10,982 nucleotides of DNA from Saprospiraceae bacterium (GTDB lineage: Bacteria; Bacteroidota; Bacteroidia; Chitinophagales; Saprospiraceae). The translations under genes were made by a program, and so were the position numbers. The stretch spans positions 1-10,982 of the forward strand of contig SCUG01000732.1 of NCBI GenBank assembly GCA_004297645.1, in the 5' to 3' direction. Positions 7,460-10,982 of the stretch are shown piece by piece (the first letter of the stretch is position 1; every line of letters begins with the position of its first letter). A model generated the notes under the pieces. It saw only the letters and a program-made list of their open reading frames with translations, was not told the DNA's origin and did not search any database.

Positions 7460-7493
7460 CAAAGGTATTAAACGCAGATAATGCAGGCTTAAA
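7460..7493 (-). promoter_or_regulatory. Candidate Bacteroidota-type promoter for the cytochrome gene
   Basis: The minus strand contains TACCTTTG (7467-7460), an exact match to the TAnnTTTG -7 box. It is preceded by TTTA (7493-7490) at a 22-nt spacing as an imperfect -33 box. Transcription would begin near 7453, giving a leader of about 30 nt, a normal arrangement for a monocistronic gene. Confidence 0.5.
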
Positions 7494-7534
7494 GTGAACC
7501 CACCTAAATTACAAGATATACTTTCGAGCAGTAT

Positions 7535-7571
7535 AAAACGCTGGCAGGGTTCCGGACCCTGCCAGCGTTTT
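7535..7571. repeat. Perfect palindrome, 16-bp stem with TCCGG loop
   Basis: AAAACGCTGGCAGGGT (7535-7550) and its exact reverse complement (7556-7571) flank a 5-nt loop TCCGG. The A4/T4 ends give it terminator-like form in both directions, but no gene ends on either side: it lies between two divergent promoters. It may be a copy of a dispersed intergenic hairpin repeat, an insulator blocking read-through between the divergent units, or an operator. I cannot tell which from one copy. Confidence 0.85.
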
Positions 7572-7590
7572 GCACGAATTTGAAATTCTA

Positions 7591-7622
7591 TTTGCACAGA
7601 AGGAATCCGTTCGTTACATTTG
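7591..7622 (+). promoter_or_regulatory. Candidate Bacteroidota-type promoter for the GEVED gene
   Basis: TTTG (7591-7594), 20 nt, then TACATTTG (7615-7622) match both boxes of the Bacteroidota housekeeping consensus exactly and at the expected spacing. It is the best promoter match in the window. Transcription would start near 7629, about 225 nt before the ATG at 7856, which implies a long untranslated leader unless a closer promoter exists. I saw none. Confidence 0.55.
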
Positions 7623-7815
7623 CGTCGTCTTCTCTCCCTCTGTGGTAATTCATCACGTCTCATTCACACCAGAAATAGCTGATAATCGGAAAAGGTAAAT
7701 AATAGCGTATTAGCGCTGGTGCTTTAGCATTTTGGCCCTCGTCCCCCAAATCCAAAGTCACTGACCCGGGCATTTCGCACGCAAACTCCCTGACCTTTTT
7801 ACTGTGTAAGAGAAG

Positions 7816-7838
7816 CCGCACTTAGCGGAGTTTTTTTT
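7816..7838 (+). terminator. Short hairpin plus T8 in the GEVED leader, attenuator-like
   Basis: CCGC (7816-7819) and GCGG (7825-7828) form a 4-bp stem with a 5-nt loop, followed after AG by eight T (7831-7838). This lies only 17 nt before the ATG. The stem is short for a terminator, so it may be incidental. If active it would act as a leader attenuator, since no upstream gene needs ending there. Confidence 0.25.
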
Positions 7839-7855
7839 GAAAAAAATCAAACACT
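7839..7855 (+). promoter_or_regulatory. A-rich translation initiation region
   Basis: The 17 nt before the ATG (GAAAAAAATCAAACACT) are A-rich and carry no Shine-Dalgarno motif. In Bacteroidota, ribosomes commonly initiate on A-rich leaders without such pairing, so this supports 7856 as the start. Confidence 0.5.
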
Positions 7856-10800
7856 ATGAACTCAAAATCATGGATGCCGGCAGCAGCCTGGTTAATCGTA
7901 CTCGCGTTTATCCTTTTTGCCATAAAATCTTCCTTGGGGTGTGGTTATGGCTACGTCTCCAGTTGCGCCGCCACGATTGACGTGGAGGTTGACGGAGTAA
8001 ATTCCGGGTTTCAGGTCTCCGCCTGTTCGTACCTGACCGTGTTTCACAACCACAATTTTGGCCCGGTCAACAGTCTCTCCGTGACCCACCTGAAATCCAC
8101 CACCTGGGAAAGTTGCAATTACAAAGTGATGAATGCCCGGCTGTATTACCGCATCTACGGGCAGGGCACAACACCAGGGACATTCACCGCCCTCGACCTG
8201 ACCCAACTTACCTCCAGTACTGCCGGCTCTTACACCAGCCGCACCTATGAAGAAAATCCCGGTCTCAACTTGCTCGCCGGCCTGAATCCCGGCAATTATT
8301 TCTTCGAAATATATTTTGAGTCGGACGTGGATTTTAACAACAATGGCATCCCCGACGCGGGGCTTACCAAAAACAATGGTGGCAGCAATTACATCGCCTC
8401 GTTCATTGTACCCACCAACCCCGGCGGTTCGCTGAATGTGCAACTGACGAACAAAACAAACGTCAGTTGCCACGACGGCAGCGATGGCTCAGCTACCGTT
8501 GGCGTGACCAATGGCACCCCGCCGGTCATCTACCTCTGGTCGAATGGCGCCACCACCGCCACCATCTCGAACTTACCGGCCGGCACGTACACCGTCACCG
8601 CCACGGATGGCGGCAACAATACTGGCACGCATACCGTCATTATCACTCACCCGGCGCTGCTGGTTGCCAATGTCAGTGGCACCGATGAAACCTCAGCCTT
8701 TGCCAACAACGGCAGCGCCTCTTCGAACCCTTATGGCGGCACTTCGCCGTTTACATATCATTGGAGCACCGGCGCCGCCACCGCTACCATCAACGGATTG
8801 GATTCTGATATTTACACCGTCACTGTGACGGATAGCAAAGGCTGCACGGCCACCGGAAGTGTGCTCATCAACATTTCGGGCACTGCACTGTCCTATTGCT
8901 CTGCTCTTGGCAATTTCCCATGGGTGGATTGGATAACCGGCGTGCATCTCAATACGCTCGACAACACTTCGGGGAAAACCTCGTATTCCAATTTCACCGG
9001 CATCAGCACTGACCTCAATCATGGCACGGCTTACACGCTCACCCTCCACAATGGTTTTAGCTGGCAGACTTACGACGAATACTGGCGCATCTGGATAGAT
9101 TTCAACGGCGATGGCACCTTCGATGAACCGGGCGAAATCGCATGGTCCGGCATGCTGCCTGCACCGCCCATCGGCACGCCGGGCGGCACCATCATGGGCA
9201 GCTTAACGGTGCCAACCACCGCCGTTTTGGGGCTGACCCGCATGCGCGTGGCGCTAAAAAGAGGCGCTTATGCCGGCCCCTGCGAAACAATTCCTTTCGG
9301 CGAGGTGGAAGATTATTCCGTGAACCTCGTCAACGGCACGCCACCGCCGTGCAGCGTCAGCATTGCGACAGCAAATATACTCTGCCACGACAGCGGCACT
9401 TCCACCAGCCCAGGTGATGATACTTTTACTTTTGACCTCACAGTCAATGGCAACGGCACCGGAGCCACATGGACGGCCTCTGTCGCCGGCCAAACACCCA
9501 CCGGAAGTTATGGCGTACCGGTGAACTTAGGCCCATTCGCCATCAGCGCTGGCGTGCTGAACTTCACTGTTCAGGATGTCAACGACTCTGGCTGCATCAT
9601 CGCCGGAAGTGTGATGCCGCCGGCCGCCTGCTCTAATGTAAACCCCTGCTCCATCAGCGCCACCGCGAGCAGCCTCAATTGCAACGACAATGGTACTCCC
9701 GCTGACCCTGCCGACGATATTTTTACTTTTAATCTGACAGTCACAGGCTCCAATATAGGCTCCGTTTGGACGGCAACCGTGCTCGGCCTGCCAGTTAGTG
9801 GCAGCTATGGCATCCCTATCACTATGGGCCCCTTCGCCATCAATGGTGGCAATATTATTTTCACCGTCCAGGATGCCAACGACCTTGCTTGTACTGCTGC
9901 GGTATCTGTCACGCCGCCCGCTCCATGTTCCAATGGAGTGGGTGGCGCCAGCTACTGCAACGCCACCAGTAATTTCCCTTGGCACGATTGGATTACCGGG
10001 GTGATGCTGGCGGATTTAATCAGCCCTTCGGGCAAAAGCCCTTACAGCGATTTTACCGGCCTGACGGCCAATGTGACGGCGGGCCAAAGCCACCCCGTCG
10101 CACTTACCGCCGGGTACAGTTGGTTTACTTACGATGAGCATTGGAAAGTTTGGATAGATTACAACCAGGATGGCGTTTTTACAGAACCCGGCGAGCTGGC
10201 CTTTTCCACCACGCAGGCGGCACCACCCAACGGCACCTTCGCAGCCACCGTCAATGGCACCCTCAATATTCCCGCAACCGCCCTTCCCGGCGCCACCCGT
10301 ATGCGCGTGGCAATGAAACGCAATGCCGCCCCCTCGCCCTGTGAAACGCTACCCTTCGGCGAGGTGGAGGACTACACCGTCGTCATCGCCGCCAGCGCAG
10401 CTAATGGCGTGGGTCAGCGGGCACTGGCCCTGCAACTCGACGCCGTGCCCAACCTCGATGTAATAGACTTGTACGCCGTGGCGGAAATCCCGGCGGAGGC
10501 CACCACCTGGCAGCTCGATAAGGTGGCGAACGACGCCGGTTTTGAAAATTTTGCCGGAGGCTCCCTCGACCCACTCGACGAATTTGTAATTCTCGAAGAG
10601 ACCGACGGCCAGCCTTCTGACGGGCTGAATTTCTTCCGCCTCCGCTTGCTCGATGCCAACGGTCTGGTGTTGTCGGAGGCTTCTGCTTCCGCAAATTATG
10701 AACCCATCGTCGCGTTCGAGCTATTCCCAAATCCGGCCACCACGGAGTTTTTCGTGGAAATGTCGAAGTTCAGCGGGAAGCAGGTCACCGTGGAGGTGTT

Positions 10801-10963
10801 CAACACACTTGGCCATTCTGTTTTCCATGAAATTTTGCCGCAGGCAAATGAACACCTGCACCGCATCCCCACGGATGGCTGGCAGGACGGGATGTACTTC
10901 ACCGTCATCCGGCCGGAGGGCCGGCGGGCGGTGACGAAGCGGGTGATGGTGGGAAAGTTGTGA
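7856..10963 (+). CDS. Secreted multidomain GEVED/SprB-repeat protein with T9SS type A sorting domain
   Basis: This 1035-residue protein is probably exported by the Sec route, then by the type IX secretion system, and released or attached at the cell surface. The order is: signal peptide (1-28); a Cys-containing N-terminal domain I cannot assign (29-190); two SprB-like repeats (about 193-264 and 268-341) with 'YLWSNGATTATISNLPAGTYTVTATD'-type strands; GEVED module 1 (346-493); two copies of an unassigned module (498-594 and 597-693); GEVED module 2 (698-845); a fibronectin-like linker (about 846-950); and the C-terminal sorting domain (951-1035, starting at FELFPNPATTEF). Each GEVED module has WID.N.DG.F..PGE (413-427 and 766-780), a Ca-binding-like Asp pattern, and ends in PFGEVEDY. 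An adhesin or surface-matrix role is inference; no catalytic residues are visible. It probably forms its own transcription unit. Confidence 0.88.
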   Translation: MNSKSWMPAAAWLIVLAFILFAIKSSLGCGYGYVSSCAATIDVEVDGVNSGFQVSACSYLTVFHNHNFGPVNSLSVTHLKSTTWESCNYKVMNARLYYRIYGQGTTPGTFTALDLTQLTSSTAGSYTSRTYEENPGLNLLAGLNPGNYFFEIYFESDVDFNNNGIPDAGLTKNNGGSNYIASFIVPTNPGGSLNVQLTNKTNVSCHDGSDGSATVGVTNGTPPVIYLWSNGATTATISNLPAGTYTVTATDGGNNTGTHTVIITHPALLVANVSGTDETSAFANNGSASSNPYGGTSPFTYHWSTGAATATINGLDSDIYTVTVTDSKGCTATGSVLINISGTALSYCSALGNFPWVDWITGVHLNTLDNTSGKTSYSNFTGISTDLNHGTAYTLTLHNGFSWQTYDEYWRIWIDFNGDGTFDEPGEIAWSGMLPAPPIGTPGGTIMGSLTVPTTAVLGLTRMRVALKRGAYAGPCETIPFGEVEDYSVNLVNGTPPPCSVSIATANILCHDSGTSTSPGDDTFTFDLTVNGNGTGATWTASVAGQTPTGSYGVPVNLGPFAISAGVLNFTVQDVNDSGCIIAGSVMPPAACSNVNPCSISATASSLNCNDNGTPADPADDIFTFNLTVTGSNIGSVWTATVLGLPVSGSYGIPITMGPFAINGGNIIFTVQDANDLACTAAVSVTPPAPCSNGVGGASYCNATSNFPWHDWITGVMLADLISPSGKSPYSDFTGLTANVTAGQSHPVALTAGYSWFTYDEHWKVWIDYNQDGVFTEPGELAFSTTQAAPPNGTFAATVNGTLNIPATALPGATRMRVAMKRNAAPSPCETLPFGEVEDYTVVIAASAANGVGQRALALQLDAVPNLDVIDLYAVAEIPAEATTWQLDKVANDAGFENFAGGSLDPLDEFVILEETDGQPSDGLNFFRLRLLDANGLVLSEASASANYEPIVAFELFPNPATTEFFVEMSKFSGKQVTVEVFNTLGHSVFHEILPQANEHLHRIPTDGWQDGMYFTVIRPEGRRAVTKRVMVGKL
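8891..9334 (+). repeat. GEVED module 1 of the secreted protein (repeated at 9947-10390)
   Basis: Residues 346-493 and 698-845 are two same-length copies of a 148-residue module. Both open with SYC.A..NFPW.DWITGV, carry W(K/R).WID(F/Y)N.DG.F..PGE in the middle, and close with TRMRVA(L/M)KR....PCET(I/L)PFGEVEDY. Each has a Cys near the start and one before the GEVED box (348/476 and 701/829), probably paired by a disulfide after export. Confidence 0.85.
9347..9934 (+). repeat. Two tandem copies of an unassigned ~97-residue module between the GEVED modules
   Basis: Residues 498-594 and 597-693 align without gaps at a period of 99 residues; by eye about half of the positions are identical. Shared landmarks are an initial PCS, a D.G....P.DD.FTF.LTV segment, GSYG.P....GPFAI, FTVQD.ND..C, and a final PPA.CSN. 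Four cysteines per copy align (499, 510, 580, 592 with 598, 609, 679, 691), suggesting two conserved disulfides. It reads as a beta-sandwich-like repeat, but I do not recognise a named family. Confidence 0.8.
10706..10960 (+). other. T9SS type A C-terminal sorting domain
   Basis: Residues 951-1035 follow the type A pattern: FPNPATTEFFVEM, then a V.VFNTLG turn strand, then a TDGW..GMYF strand, and a basic end TKRVMVGKL. This domain directs export across the outer membrane by the type IX system and is normally removed on the outside. Its presence implies that the host genome encodes the T9SS machinery, which is not in this window. Confidence 0.85.
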
Positions 10964-10982
10964 TATTTTCTACCGATGCGAC

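Larger units (their letters stand above)
7422..7855. other. Divergent intergenic region between cytochrome c and GEVED protein
   Basis: No credible gene is present. An 80-codon minus-strand frame (7421-7663) reads straight through a perfect palindrome and its translation looks random. The region holds a promoter candidate for each flanking gene (7460-7493 minus, 7591-7622 plus), a 37-bp palindrome between them, and a leader of about 225 nt before the GEVED gene. The leader ends in a small hairpin, a T-run and an A-rich stretch directly before the ATG. Confidence 0.65.

Noticed and set aside
7421..7663. 80-codon minus-strand frame upstream of the cytochrome gene
   Set aside because: It reads through the perfect palindrome at 7535-7571 and through the predicted cytochrome promoter, with random-looking composition.
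7931..7945. Possible lipoprotein lipobox at SLGC in the GEVED protein
   Set aside because: The -3 position is Ser rather than Leu/Val/Ile, and T9SS cargo normally uses signal peptidase I.
7892..8473. 193-codon minus-strand frame within the GEVED gene
   Set aside because: It is antisense to a gene with clear secretion signals and modules.

Overview
The window looks like a chromosomal segment of a Bacteroidota bacterium, probably from the Saprospiria/Chitinophagia side. The evidence is a type IX secretion (T9SS) C-terminal sorting domain, GEVED and SprB-like modules, a Bacteroidota-style BamA, A-rich leaders without Shine-Dalgarno sequences, and promoter candidates of the form TTTG-N(19-22)-TAnnTTTG. 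The lineage below phylum level is inference.

Layout, left to right. Positions 1-434 hold no credible gene. They contain a small palindromic element with five CTCTGTGT-type units (about 136-230), flanked by an exact 11-bp direct repeat. Positions 435-3182 (minus) encode a complete 2-oxoglutarate dehydrogenase E1 (sucA); no E2 gene follows it inside the window. A divergent intergenic region (3183-3520) carries a promoter candidate for sucA. Positions 3521-6118 (plus) encode a full-length BamA outer-membrane assembly protein, without the uppS/ompH neighbours usual for this phylum. After 281 bp of open but unassigned sequence, a strong hairpin (6400-6453) lies at the end of a convergent minus-strand gene (6465-7421) for a membrane-anchored di-heme cytochrome c. 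A 434-bp divergent region (7422-7855) carries a good promoter candidate for each flanking gene, with a perfect 16-bp-stem palindrome between them. It also contains a leader of about 225 nt with a hairpin/T-run just before the last gene. Positions 7856-10963 (plus) encode a 1035-residue secreted modular protein: signal peptide, unassigned N-terminal domain, two SprB-like repeats, GEVED, two copies of an unassigned 99-residue-period module, GEVED, linker, T9SS sorting domain.

The genes are single transcription units and do not form an obvious pathway: TCA cycle (sucA), outer-membrane biogenesis (bamA), periplasmic electron transfer (cytochrome) and cell-surface or adhesin-like function (GEVED protein). 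BamA serves the outer membrane through which T9SS cargo is exported, but nothing here links the two specifically. I see no defence, mobile or biosynthetic system. The most interesting items are the small palindromic elements, the repeated unassigned modules in the GEVED protein, and the isolated bamA.
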